Below, one piece after another: positions 54,653 to 62,808 of a stretch of DNA of 64,000 nt (position 1 is the stretch's first letter; each line of letters starts with the position of its first letter). Below the pieces are notes generated by a model. The model was not told where the DNA came from, did no database searches, and saw only the letters and a list, made by a program, of their open reading frames with translations. Source of the DNA: UBA964 sp037444685 (GTDB lineage: Bacteria; Pseudomonadota; Gammaproteobacteria; Steroidobacterales; Steroidobacteraceae); the NCBI GenBank assembly GCA_037444685.1, contig JBBILX010000002.1, positions 372,001 through 436,000 on the forward strand, in the 5' to 3' direction. The position numbers and the translations under genes are program-made.

Positions 54653-56317
54653 TCAGCGCCTGTACCCGTTCGTGATCGGATAACGCCAGTCGCGCCCGAA
54701 GGCCCGGCGGCTGACGCGCACGCCCGGCGGCGCCTGCCGGCGCTTGTATTCGTTGCGCTTGACGAGATCGAGGACCCGCCCGACCGTGGCGCGATCGAAG
54801 CCACGCGCACAGATCTCGTCGACCGTGAGGTCCTCCTCGATGAAGGCCTCGAGAATCGGGTCGAGGATCGCGTAATCGGGCAAGGAGTCGCTGTCCTTCT
54901 GGTTCGGCCGCAGCTCCGCCGAAGGCGGGCGCTCGATCACCCGCTGCGGGATCACGGCCCCGAGCGAGTTCCGGTAGGCGGCGAGCCGATAGACGAGCAG
55001 CTTGCTGCAGTCCTTGATCGGCGCGAAACCGCCCGCCATGTCGCCATAGAGCGTCGCGTAGCCGACCGCCATCTCGCTCTTGTTGCCGGTCGTCAGCAGC
55101 ATGCGGCCGGTCTTGTTCGAAATGGCCATCAGGATCAGCATGCGGCAGCGCGACTGGATGTTCTCCTCCGTCGTGTCGGGCTCGCGTCCGGCGAATTCCT
55201 CGCGCAGCGCGGTCAGCGTGGCCTCGAACATCCCCTCGATCGGGATGACGCTGTAGTGCACGCCGAGCCGCCTGGCCTGCTCGGCAGCGTCCTCGATGCT
55301 GATCGGTGCCGTGTAGCGCGAGGGCATCATCACGGCATGCACGCGCGCGGCGCCGAGCGCATCGACCGCAATCGCGAGCGTCAGCGCCGAGTCGATGCCA
55401 CCCGACAGCCCCATGACCACGCCCGGAAAGCCATGCTTGTCGACGTAGTCGCGCACGCCGAGCACGAGCGCGCGGTAGACACTCTCGACGTCGTCGAGCT
55501 CGGGCGCGACGGCCGGGGCCGGCGCATGCGGGGCGGGCGCCGGCAGCGCGGCGCGGCGCACGCGGCCGTCCGCGCCACGTGTGAACTCGACGCAGGCGAG
55601 CCCTTCGGCGAAGGCCGGTCTGCGCAGCACGATCTCGCCGCGCGCATCCATGACGAACGACTGGCCGTCGAAGACGAGTTCGTCCTGGCCGCCGACCAGG
55701 TTGACGTAGACGACCGGCAGACCGACGTCGTGAATCCGCTGGCGGACGATGGCCTCGCGCGCATGCTGCTTGCGGATCTCGTACGGCGAGGCGTTGATGA
55801 CGATCAGGATCTCCGCGCCCTGCGCGCGCGCGAGCTGCGCGGGCTCCGGTTCCCAGACGTCCTCGCAGATCAGCAGGCCGAGCGCGAAGCCGTGCAGCGG
55901 CGCGACCGTCGGCTGCGCACCGGCCTCGAAATAGCGCTTCTCGTCGAAGACGCGGTAGTTCGGCAGGCAGGACTTGCGATGGTTCGCGAGCATCGCACCG
56001 TCGACGAGCAGCGCCGCCGAGTTGAAGATCTGCGCGCCGCGGTATTCCGGATAGCCGACCACGACGCCGATGCCCCGCGCCGCGGTCCTGACACGCTCGA
56101 GGGCCCTGTCGATCTGGTGCCGGAATCCGCGATGGAACAGCAGATCCTCGGGCGGATAGCCCGCGAGCGTGAGCTCCGGGCAGACCACGAGCTGCGCGCC
56201 ATGCTCGTCGCGGGCGCGCTGCATCGCCTTGAGCACGCGATCGGCATTGCCCGCGATGTCGCCGACGAGCAGATCGAGCTCGGCGAGCGCGATCCGCAGC
56301 CGGGTCCCGGCGCTCAC
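54653..56317 (-). CDS. nadE: Glutamine-dependent NAD+ synthetase
   Basis: A 554-residue two-domain enzyme. The N-terminal nitrilase-like glutaminase has Glu in CPELTLAGY, Lys in HRKSCLPN and Cys in LLICEDVWEPE. The C-terminal synthetase has the ATP motif GLSGGIDSALT and the TTGNKSEMAVGYATLYGD region. It makes NAD+ from NaAD, ATP and glutamine. The start is GTG overlapping the sucD stop (GTGA). An intact glutaminase triad contrasts with the nitrilase-fold protein at 17.9 kb. Confidence 0.97.
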   Translation of the reverse strand: MSAGTRLRIALAELDLLVGDIAGNADRVLKAMQRARDEHGAQLVVCPELTLAGYPPEDLLFHRGFRHQIDRALERVRTAARGIGVVVGYPEYRGAQIFNSAALLVDGAMLANHRKSCLPNYRVFDEKRYFEAGAQPTVAPLHGFALGLLICEDVWEPEPAQLARAQGAEILIVINASPYEIRKQHAREAIVRQRIHDVGLPVVYVNLVGGQDELVFDGQSFVMDARGEIVLRRPAFAEGLACVEFTRGADGRVRRAALPAPAPHAPAPAVAPELDDVESVYRALVLGVRDYVDKHGFPGVVMGLSGGIDSALTLAIAVDALGAARVHAVMMPSRYTAPISIEDAAEQARRLGVHYSVIPIEGMFEATLTALREEFAGREPDTTEENIQSRCRMLILMAISNKTGRMLLTTGNKSEMAVGYATLYGDMAGGFAPIKDCSKLLVYRLAAYRNSLGAVIPQRVIERPPSAELRPNQKDSDSLPDYAILDPILEAFIEEDLTVDEICARGFDRATVGRVLDLVKRNEYKRRQAPPGVRVSRRAFGRDWRYPITNGYRR

Positions 56318-57456
56318 CGTCTGCGCGCGGCGGACCGCCTGGCGCGGGCTGCCGCCGGCTTGCGCGTCGCGCTCATCCGTGGCACCGACCCGCGGGACGC
56401 GGCCGGCTTGCTCCCAGCCGGCTTGCGCGCGGCCGACTGCTTCGGCGCACGCGGCTGCGGCCCTGCGCGTCCGGTGCGCGGCTTCGCGAGTGCCTGCGCC
56501 TTGCGACGCGGCGAGACCGGCTTCGTCGCGAGCGGCTCGCTCGCAGCGCCCGCGGCGGCGCGGGCCCTTGCGGCGCGGGCGCGACGCTTCTTGAGCAGCT
56601 CGAGCATCGCCGAGCCAAGCTCGGCCGGTGACTTCACGGTGCGCACGCCAGCCGCCTCGAGCGCGGCGTACTTGTCGGCGGCGGTGCCCTTGCCGCCGGC
56701 GATGACCGCACCGGCGTGGCCCATGCGCTTGCCCGGCGGCGCCGTGACGCCGGCGATGTAGGCGACGACCGGCTTGCTGACGAAGCGGCGGATGAACTCG
56801 GCACCGGCCTCCTCGTCGCTGCCGCCGATCTCGCCGACCATGACGATGCCCTCGGTGCCGGGATCGCGCTCGAACAGTTCGAGGACGTCAACGAAGTTCA
56901 TGCCACGCACCGGATCACCGCCGATGCCGACGCAGGTGCTCTGGCCGAGGCCGTTGTGGGTGGTCTGGAATACGGTCTCGTACGTGAGCGTGCCCGACCG
57001 CGACACGATGCCGACCGCACCCTTCTTGTGGATGAAGCCCGGCATGATGCCGATCTTGCACTCGCCCGGCGTGATGATGCCCGGGCAGTTCGGCCCGATC
57101 AGCCGCACGCCGGTGCCGGCGAGCGTCGCCTTGACGCGTACCATGTCGTTGACCGGAATGCCCTCGGTGATGCACACGACGAGCTCGATGCCGCCATCGG
57201 CCGCCTCGAGGATCGCGTCGGCCGCAGACGCCGCCGGCACGTAGATCATGCTGACGGTGGCGCCGGTCGCCTTGACGGCATCGTGCACGGTGTCGAACAC
57301 CGGCAGGCCGAGGTGCCGATCGCCGCCGCGGCCCGGCGTGACGCCGCCGACGAGTTGCGTGCCGTAGGCGAGACACTGCTCGGAGTGGAACGTGCCCTGC
57401 TTGCCCGTGAAGCCCTGGCAGATCACGCGCGTGTTGCGATTGACGAGAATGCTCAT
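56314..57456 (-). CDS. sucD: Succinyl-CoA synthetase alpha subunit with long basic C-terminal tail
   Basis: The first 290 or so residues are a normal SucD: CoA-binding Rossmann domain with GFTGKQGTFHS, and the phosphohistidine H247 in KRMGHAGAVIAGGKG. With SucC it converts succinyl-CoA to succinate with nucleotide triphosphate formation. Residues about 291-380 are an extra tail almost wholly Arg, Lys, Ala, Pro and Ser, like histone H1 tails. The tail is read to the end because its stop overlaps the nadE start. Such a tail is not part of typical SucD. Confidence 0.96.
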   Translation of the reverse strand: MSILVNRNTRVICQGFTGKQGTFHSEQCLAYGTQLVGGVTPGRGGDRHLGLPVFDTVHDAVKATGATVSMIYVPAASAADAILEAADGGIELVVCITEGIPVNDMVRVKATLAGTGVRLIGPNCPGIITPGECKIGIMPGFIHKKGAVGIVSRSGTLTYETVFQTTHNGLGQSTCVGIGGDPVRGMNFVDVLELFERDPGTEGIVMVGEIGGSDEEAGAEFIRRFVSKPVVAYIAGVTAPPGKRMGHAGAVIAGGKGTAADKYAALEAAGVRTVKSPAELGSAMLELLKKRRARAARARAAAGAASEPLATKPVSPRRKAQALAKPRTGRAGPQPRAPKQSAARKPAGSKPAASRGSVPRMSATRKPAAARARRSAARRR

Positions 57457-57489
57457 GTCTTCGAACCCTCGATGACAGTGGGGGCGCGC

Positions 57490-58662
57490 TCAGCGCGCCG
57501 CCGCGACGACCTTGGTGGCAGCGTCGGTCAGGTCGGTGGCGGCGAGCAGCCTGAGGCCGCTACCGGCGAGCATCGCGCGCGCCTTCTCGGCATTGGTGCC
57601 CTCCAGGCGCACGACCACCGGCACCTTGACGCCGACGTTCTTGACGGCCGTGATGACGCCCTCGGCGATCAGGTCACAGCGCACGATGCCGCCGAAGATA
57701 TTGACGAGGATCGCGCGCACGCGCGGGTTCGAGAGGATCAGCTTGAATGCCTCGGTGACGCGCTCGGCCGTGGCGCCACCGCCGACGTCGAGAAAATTCG
57801 CCGGGCTGCCGCCGTGCAGCTTGATGAGGTCCATGGTGGCCATCGCGAGGCCCGCGCCGTTGACCATGCAGGCGATGTCGCCATCGAGCGAGACGTAGTT
57901 GAGGTCGTGCTCGCTGGCGGCCCGCTCCATCGGATCCTCCTGGTTCGAATCGCGCAGCGCCGCGAGCGCCTTCTGGCGGAACACCGCATTGGGGTCGATG
58001 TTGATTTTCGCGTCGAGCGCGACGAGCCGGCCGCCCTCCGTGACGATCAGCGGGTTGACCTCGACGAGGCTCGCGTCCTTGTCAAGCACAATCCGGTACA
58101 GCGCCATGGCGATCTGCTGGAACTCGGCGACCTGGCCATCCCTGAAGCCGAGCGCGAAGGCCATGCGGCGGCACTGGTACGGCTGCAGGCCCGCCGCCGG
58201 ATGGATGTTCACGGTCATGATCTTCTCGGGCGAGTGGGTGGCGACTTCCTCGATGTCCATGCCGCCGGCGGCCGAGCCGATCAGCGCGATGCGGCCCTTC
58301 TCGCGGTTCAGCGTCAGCGACAGGTAGATCTCGCGCTCGATCTTCGAGCCTTCCTCGACGTAGACCCTGTCGATCGGCAGGCCCGCGCTGCCGGTCTGCC
58401 TCGTTACGAGGCGCTGCCCGAGGAGGCTGGCGGCCGCCGCGCGAACTCCCTCGAGATCGCGCGCGAGCCTGACGCCACCGGCTTTCCCGCGCCCGCCGGC
58501 GTGCACCTGCGCCTTGACGACCCAGACGGCCTTGTCCGTCGCCCCGGCAATGGACACTGCGGCCGACACCGCCTCTTCGGGCGTCGCGGCGACCTGCCCG
58601 CGCGGCACCGGAATGCCGTAGCTCGCGAACACTTCCTTGGACTGGTACTCGTGCAGATTCAT
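57490..58662 (-). CDS. sucC: Succinyl-CoA synthetase beta subunit
   Basis: A 390-residue ATP-grasp protein, normal length (E. coli 388). It starts MNLHEYQSKEVFASYGIPVPRG, has VKAQVHAGGRGKAGGV in the nucleotide-binding region, and CMVNGAGLAMATMDLIKLHGG plus NIFGGIVRCD near the CoA and subunit interface. The ATG at 58662 is the conserved start. sucD follows 33 bp later. The pair is divergent from pilS, as in Xanthomonas. Confidence 0.98.
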   Translation of the reverse strand: MNLHEYQSKEVFASYGIPVPRGQVAATPEEAVSAAVSIAGATDKAVWVVKAQVHAGGRGKAGGVRLARDLEGVRAAAASLLGQRLVTRQTGSAGLPIDRVYVEEGSKIEREIYLSLTLNREKGRIALIGSAAGGMDIEEVATHSPEKIMTVNIHPAAGLQPYQCRRMAFALGFRDGQVAEFQQIAMALYRIVLDKDASLVEVNPLIVTEGGRLVALDAKINIDPNAVFRQKALAALRDSNQEDPMERAASEHDLNYVSLDGDIACMVNGAGLAMATMDLIKLHGGSPANFLDVGGGATAERVTEAFKLILSNPRVRAILVNIFGGIVRCDLIAEGVITAVKNVGVKVPVVVRLEGTNAEKARAMLAGSGLRLLAATDLTDAATKVVAAAR

Positions 58663-58759
58663 GATCTTGCGGACCCGGCTGGCCGACGAAAGCGCGCATT
58701 CTCGCGGAATCCCGCGCCGCTGGAAACCTCCCCTCCCGATCGACGATGATCGGCGTCCA

Positions 58760-60382
58760 ATGAACGCCCCCGCAGCGACCGCCGCGCCGCCGAGCGACCT
58801 CTCCCGGCGCATCCTCGGACTGCTGAACCTCTACCGGCTGCTGATCCCGCCGACGCTGCTCGCGATCCGTGCGCTGACCGCGCCCGAACCGACCGTCGGC
58901 CGCGTCTCGCCGACCCTGCTGCTGGTGTTCTGCGCGCTCTATTTCGTCGCCGGCATCCTGATGGTGCTCGCGTTGCGGCTGCGCAGCACGCCGCTGCGCG
59001 CGACGGCGATCGCGCATGGCCTCGTCGATGCGATCGGCATCGCGGCGCTGATGTACGTCAGCGGCGGCGTCGCGAGCGGGCTTGGCATCCTGCTCGTGCT
59101 GCCGGTCGCCGCCACGGCGCTGCTCGCCGAGGCGCGCACCGCGGCCTTCATCGCGGCGTTCACGAGTCTCGCCGTGCTCGTGCAGCAGGTCGCGAGCGAC
59201 CTGTTCCAGGGCGCCTCGCCCGCCGACTATTCGAGCGCCGGCGTGCTCGGCGCGAGCATCTTCCTCGTCGCCTTCAGCGTCTGGCCGGTCGCCAACCGGC
59301 TCCGCGAGAGCGAGGCGCTGCTGCGCCGCCAGGAGGTCGATCTCGCGAACCTCGCGCAGTTGTCGCAGTTCATCGTCCAGCACCTGCGCGAGAGCATTCT
59401 CGTCGTCGACCCCGAGGACCGCATCCGGCTCATCAACGAATCGGCGGCACAGATCCTCGGCGATCGGGCCGCCTTTCCCGGCGCACTGCTCGGCGAGGCC
59501 TCGCCACGGCTGCTTTACCTGCTGACGAAGTGGCGCCAGCAGCACGACGGTGGCGCCGAACCGCCCGGCACGTTCGTCGCCGCGGACGGCGCGCGCGAGA
59601 TCGCGCCGCACTTCGCGCCACTCGGCGGCGTCGAGCCGGCGCCGGTGCTGGTCTTCCTCGAGGACACGAGCGAGTTCGCATCCAGGGTGCAGCAGTCGAA
59701 GCTCGCATCGCTGGGGCGGTTGTCGGCCAGCATCGCGCACGAGATCAGGAATCCGGTCGGCGCGATGAGCCACGCGGCGCAACTGCTCGCCGAGTCACCG
59801 GCCCTCGGTGACGACGACCGCAGGCTCACCGACATCATCACCAAGAGCGCCGAGCGCGTCAGCACGATCATCGACAACGTGCTGTCGATGTCGCGCCGCG
59901 ACACGCGCCGCCCGGAACGGCTGCGCCTCGGCGCATGGCTGGACGGTTTCCGTGACGAGTTCTGTGCGACCATGCGGCTGCCGCCGGCTCGCCTGCCGGT
60001 CGTGGCGGGAGACGCCGAGCTCGAGATCCGCGTCGACGCCTCGCAACTTCGGCAGGTGCTCTGGAACCTCTGCGAGAACGCGCTGCGGCATGGCAGCACG
60101 CCCGCGGCGCCGGATGCCCCGATCGAGCTGCGCATCGGGCGGCTCAAGCCCTCGATGCGCCCCTACCTCGAGGTCGCCGACCGCGGCCCGGGAATCCCGC
60201 CCGAGCATGCCGAGCGGATCTTCGAGCCTTTCTTCTCGGGGCAGCATCGCGGCTCGGGCCTCGGCCTGTTCCTCGCCCGCGAGCTTGCCCAGGCCAATGG
60301 CGCGACGCTGCTCCACGAAGGGCGGCCCGGTGGCGGCGCCGTGTTCCGGCTCGTGTTCTCGGACCCGAGCCGCTGGGAGTGA
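58760..60382 (+). CDS. pilS: Type IV pilus sensor histidine kinase PilS
   Basis: A 540-residue inner-membrane kinase. About six membrane segments fill residues 25-180, followed by a PAS-like domain (FIVQHLRESILVVDPEDRIRL). The dimerisation domain has the phosphorylated His in SIAHEIRNPVGAM, and the ATPase domain has N (LWNLCENALRHG), G1 (DRGPGIP) and G2 (GSGLGLFLAR) boxes. PilS senses pilin levels in the membrane and controls PilR. The ATG at 58760 precedes MNAPAATAAPPSDLSRRIL. pilR starts 63 bp later. Confidence 0.96.
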   Translation: MNAPAATAAPPSDLSRRILGLLNLYRLLIPPTLLAIRALTAPEPTVGRVSPTLLLVFCALYFVAGILMVLALRLRSTPLRATAIAHGLVDAIGIAALMYVSGGVASGLGILLVLPVAATALLAEARTAAFIAAFTSLAVLVQQVASDLFQGASPADYSSAGVLGASIFLVAFSVWPVANRLRESEALLRRQEVDLANLAQLSQFIVQHLRESILVVDPEDRIRLINESAAQILGDRAAFPGALLGEASPRLLYLLTKWRQQHDGGAEPPGTFVAADGAREIAPHFAPLGGVEPAPVLVFLEDTSEFASRVQQSKLASLGRLSASIAHEIRNPVGAMSHAAQLLAESPALGDDDRRLTDIITKSAERVSTIIDNVLSMSRRDTRRPERLRLGAWLDGFRDEFCATMRLPPARLPVVAGDAELEIRVDASQLRQVLWNLCENALRHGSTPAAPDAPIELRIGRLKPSMRPYLEVADRGPGIPPEHAERIFEPFFSGQHRGSGLGLFLARELAQANGATLLHEGRPGGGAVFRLVFSDPSRWE

Positions 60383-60445
60383 CGGGCCCTGAAATCGCGA
60401 CCTGTGTACTTAAATACAGTCGCCGAACGGCGCTAGAGTGAACCG

Positions 60446-61897
60446 ATGGCCAAGCCGATCGTGCTCGTGGTCGACGATGAACCGGATCTCGTCGAACTCG
60501 TGAGCCTGACGCTCAACCGGATGAACCTCGAGACGCGCGCCGCGGCCGACGTGGCCGGCGCACGCGCCCGGCTCGCCGCCGAGCACTTCGACCTCTGCCT
60601 GACCGACATGCGCCTGCCGGACGGTAACGGGCTCGAGCTCGTCGAGTGGATCCAGCAGCACCGGCCTGACGTCCCCGTCGCCGTGATCACGGCCCACGGC
60701 AACGTCGAGTCGGCCGTCCGGGCGCTCAAACTCGGCGCGTTCGACTTCGTCTCGAAGCCGCTCGACCTCGGCGTGCTGCGCAAGCTCGTGACGACGGCGA
60801 TTCGGCTCGGCGAGCGGGCCGACGGCGGCCTGACCCTGCGCGGCCCGCGGCTGATCGGCGAGTCGGCGCCGATGCGCGAGCTGCGCGCGCTGATCGCCCG
60901 CGTTGCGCGCAGCCAGGCGCCCGTGTACATCTCGGGCGAGTCCGGCGTCGGCAAGGAACTCGTCGCGCGGCTGATCCACGAATCAGGGCCTCGGGCCCAG
61001 GGGCCGTTCGTGCCGGTCAACTGCGGCGCGATCCCCGGCGAGCTCATGGAGAGCGAGTTCTTCGGCCATCGGCGCGGCGCGTTCACGGGCGCGGTCGCCG
61101 ACAAGCTCGGCCTCGTGCAGAGCGCCGAGGGCGGCACGCTGTTCCTCGACGAGGTCGCCGACCTGCCGCTGCACATGCAGGTCAAGCTGCTGCGCCTGAT
61201 CCAGGAGAAGACCGCGCGGCCGATCGGCGAGCAGCGCGAGACGCCCGTCGACGTGCGCATCCTCTCCGCGACGCACAAGAATCTCACCGAGCTCGTCGCG
61301 CAGGGTCGCTTCCGCGAGGACCTCTACTACCGCATCAATGTGATCGAGCTGCGCGTGCCGGCGCTGCGCGAGCGCGCCGAGGACATCCCCGATCTCGCCG
61401 AGGCCATCCTCGTGCGGCTCGCGCGCCGCATGCAGCTCGAGGTTCCCACGCTCGAACCCGAGGCGCTCGCGCGACTGCGCGCCTACGCCTTCCCCGGCAA
61501 TGTCCGCGAACTCGAGAACGTGCTCGAGCGCGCGCTGACGCTCTCGACCGGCGGCCGGATCACGGCCGCCGACATCCAGCTCCGCGCGACGGCGCGACCG
61601 GCCGCTGCGCCGACGCCGGCCGCGCCGCCCATGACCGTGCCACTCGTCGCCGCGACACCGGGAAAGTCGTCCCCGTCGACTGCTGTCGCGGCAGCGCCGG
61701 CCGCCGCGACCGCCCTCGGCGAGCCCGCGGTGGGACCCGCCGCCGACGCGCTCGGCGAGCAGCTCGAGCAGATCGAGCGTGCCGCGATCCTCCGCGCGCT
61801 CGAGCAGACGCGCTACAACAAGACCGCGGCCGCCAGATTGCTCGGCATGACCTTCCGCGCGCTGCGCTACCGGATCAAGAAGCTCGGCATCGAGTGA
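60446..61897 (+). CDS. pilR: Sigma-54-dependent response regulator PilR
   Basis: A 483-residue NtrC-type activator. It has a receiver with the phosphorylated Asp in LCLTDMRLPDGNG, a AAA+ domain with Walker A GESGVGKEL, the sigma-54 contact loop GAFTGA and FLDEVADLPLHMQ, and a C-terminal Fis-type helix-turn-helix (YNKTAAARLLGMTFRALRYRIKKLG). A long Ala/Pro/Thr linker (about residues 385-435) precedes the DNA-binding domain. It should activate pilA from the sigma-54 promoter found downstream. Confidence 0.97.
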   Translation: MAKPIVLVVDDEPDLVELVSLTLNRMNLETRAAADVAGARARLAAEHFDLCLTDMRLPDGNGLELVEWIQQHRPDVPVAVITAHGNVESAVRALKLGAFDFVSKPLDLGVLRKLVTTAIRLGERADGGLTLRGPRLIGESAPMRELRALIARVARSQAPVYISGESGVGKELVARLIHESGPRAQGPFVPVNCGAIPGELMESEFFGHRRGAFTGAVADKLGLVQSAEGGTLFLDEVADLPLHMQVKLLRLIQEKTARPIGEQRETPVDVRILSATHKNLTELVAQGRFREDLYYRINVIELRVPALRERAEDIPDLAEAILVRLARRMQLEVPTLEPEALARLRAYAFPGNVRELENVLERALTLSTGGRITAADIQLRATARPAAAPTPAAPPMTVPLVAATPGKSSPSTAVAAAPAAATALGEPAVGPAADALGEQLEQIERAAILRALEQTRYNKTAAARLLGMTFRALRYRIKKLGIE

Positions 61898-61901
61898 CGC
61901 G

Positions 61902-61922
61902 GCGCGTCAGTTTCTGACGCGC
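61902..61922. terminator. Inverted repeat just after pilR
   Basis: GCGCGTCAG and CTGACGCGC form a perfect 9-bp stem around a TTT loop, starting 5 bases after the pilR stop. It lacks a T-run, so it may be a weak terminator, an RNA-stabilising hairpin or a protein site upstream of the pilA promoter. Confidence 0.45.
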
Positions 61923-62015
61923 ACCGTCGCGAGGCGGCAGCATCTGACCGCACGCGGCGACAGGTGTCACGGGGCAATCATTGAAGAATCAAGGATTTGT
62001 GCGTCCTGCCGACGC

Positions 62016-62031
62016 TGGCACGAGCGTTGCT
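62016..62031 (+). promoter_or_regulatory. Sigma-54 promoter of pilA
   Basis: TGGCAC, five bases, then TTGCT: an exact match to the -24/-12 sigma-54 consensus, 79 bp upstream of the pilA ATG. The genes for its expected activator and sensor, pilR and pilS, lie immediately upstream. Transcription should start near 62042. Confidence 0.88.
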
Positions 62032-62109
62032 TGGTCTTTGGCCAAGCGCCAGACGGGGTCGCCGTTACGCGCAGCACTTTACGGTCCACTCAAACGGAGT
62101 CTCAACGCA

Positions 62110-62607
62110 ATGAAGACGATTCAGAAGGGTTTCACGCTCATCGAACTGATGATCGTGGTTGCGATCATCGGCATTCTCGCCGCGATCGCGATCCCGGCCT
62201 ATCAGGACTACACGATCCGCTCGCAGGTTACGGAGGGTCTGAACCTCGCCAGCGCCGTCAAGGCCGGCGTCGCCGAGGCCTTCGCGCAGACGGGCGTTTG
62301 GCCGGTTGACCTCGACGCTGCCGGCGGCGACACGGGCAACCCGCCATCAGGCAAGTATGTCCAGCAGATCGAAGTGTCTAACGGCACGATCAATATCACT
62401 TATGGCAACGACGTGAACGACGTGATCGACGGCGGGGTCCTGTCGCTCCGACCGCGCGTCAGTGACAACAACGACGTCGTGTGGCTCTGTGGCTACTTCA
62501 CCGCGGCGGGGTCGACCCTGACCGACCCGGATTCGGGCGCCTCGGACGACGGTGCGACCGACATCGATCCGAAGTACCTGCCGCAGTCCTGCCGCGACGA
62601 CACCTGA
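62110..62607 (+). CDS. pilA: Type IV pilin PilA
   Basis: A 165-residue type IVa prepilin. The leader MKTIQKG is cleaved before F8, and the mature N-terminus FTLIELMIVVAIIGILAAIA with Glu5 is canonical. A C-terminal disulfide loop is probably closed by C127 and C161, as in Pseudomonas-like pilins. The ATG at 62110 is fixed by the leader. It is expressed from the sigma-54 promoter and followed by tandem hairpins, so it is likely monocistronic. Confidence 0.97.
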   Translation: MKTIQKGFTLIELMIVVAIIGILAAIAIPAYQDYTIRSQVTEGLNLASAVKAGVAEAFAQTGVWPVDLDAAGGDTGNPPSGKYVQQIEVSNGTINITYGNDVNDVIDGGVLSLRPRVSDNNDVVWLCGYFTAAGSTLTDPDSGASDDGATDIDPKYLPQSCRDDT

Positions 62608-62618
62608 TGTCGATCGCC

Positions 62619-62647
62619 CACCACCGCGCCTCCAAACCGCGGTGGTG
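62619..62647 (+). terminator. First hairpin after pilA
   Basis: CACCACCGCG and CGCGGTGGTG form a perfect 10-bp stem with a 9-base loop, 11 bases after the pilA stop. There is no T-run; it may protect the abundant pilA mRNA or aid the terminator that follows. Confidence 0.55.
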
Positions 62648-62656
62648 ACCAGCCCA

Positions 62657-62688
62657 GAAAGCCCCTCCCCGGAGGGGCTTTCCTTTTT
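62657..62688 (+). terminator. Rho-independent terminator after pilA
   Basis: GAAAGCCCCTCC and GGAGGGGCTTTC form a perfect 12-bp stem with a tiny loop, followed by CTTTTT. This is a strong intrinsic terminator that should separate pilA from pilB. Confidence 0.92.
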
Positions 62689-62741
62689 GGGAGTCGGGTC
62701 ACGCAGACAGCGCGGGCCGCTGTGCCACCATCGGCGAAGAT

Positions 62742-62768
62742 TTGACAATTGCCGCAAGGGCCTATACG
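62742..62768 (+). promoter_or_regulatory. Candidate sigma-70 promoter for pilB
   Basis: A perfect TTGACA (62742-62747) is followed after 15 bases by TATACG (62763-62768), about 40 bp before the pilB ATG. The spacing is slightly short, so this is tentative. Confidence 0.45.
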
Positions 62769-62808
62769 CGTAGACTATGGCGCTTCGCCCCGTCCCGAGT
62801 CCGACCGC

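Noticed and set aside
60402..60419. LexA-like box before pilR (CTGT...ACAG)
   Set aside because: The half-sites are 10 bases apart rather than 8, and the inner symmetry is poor.
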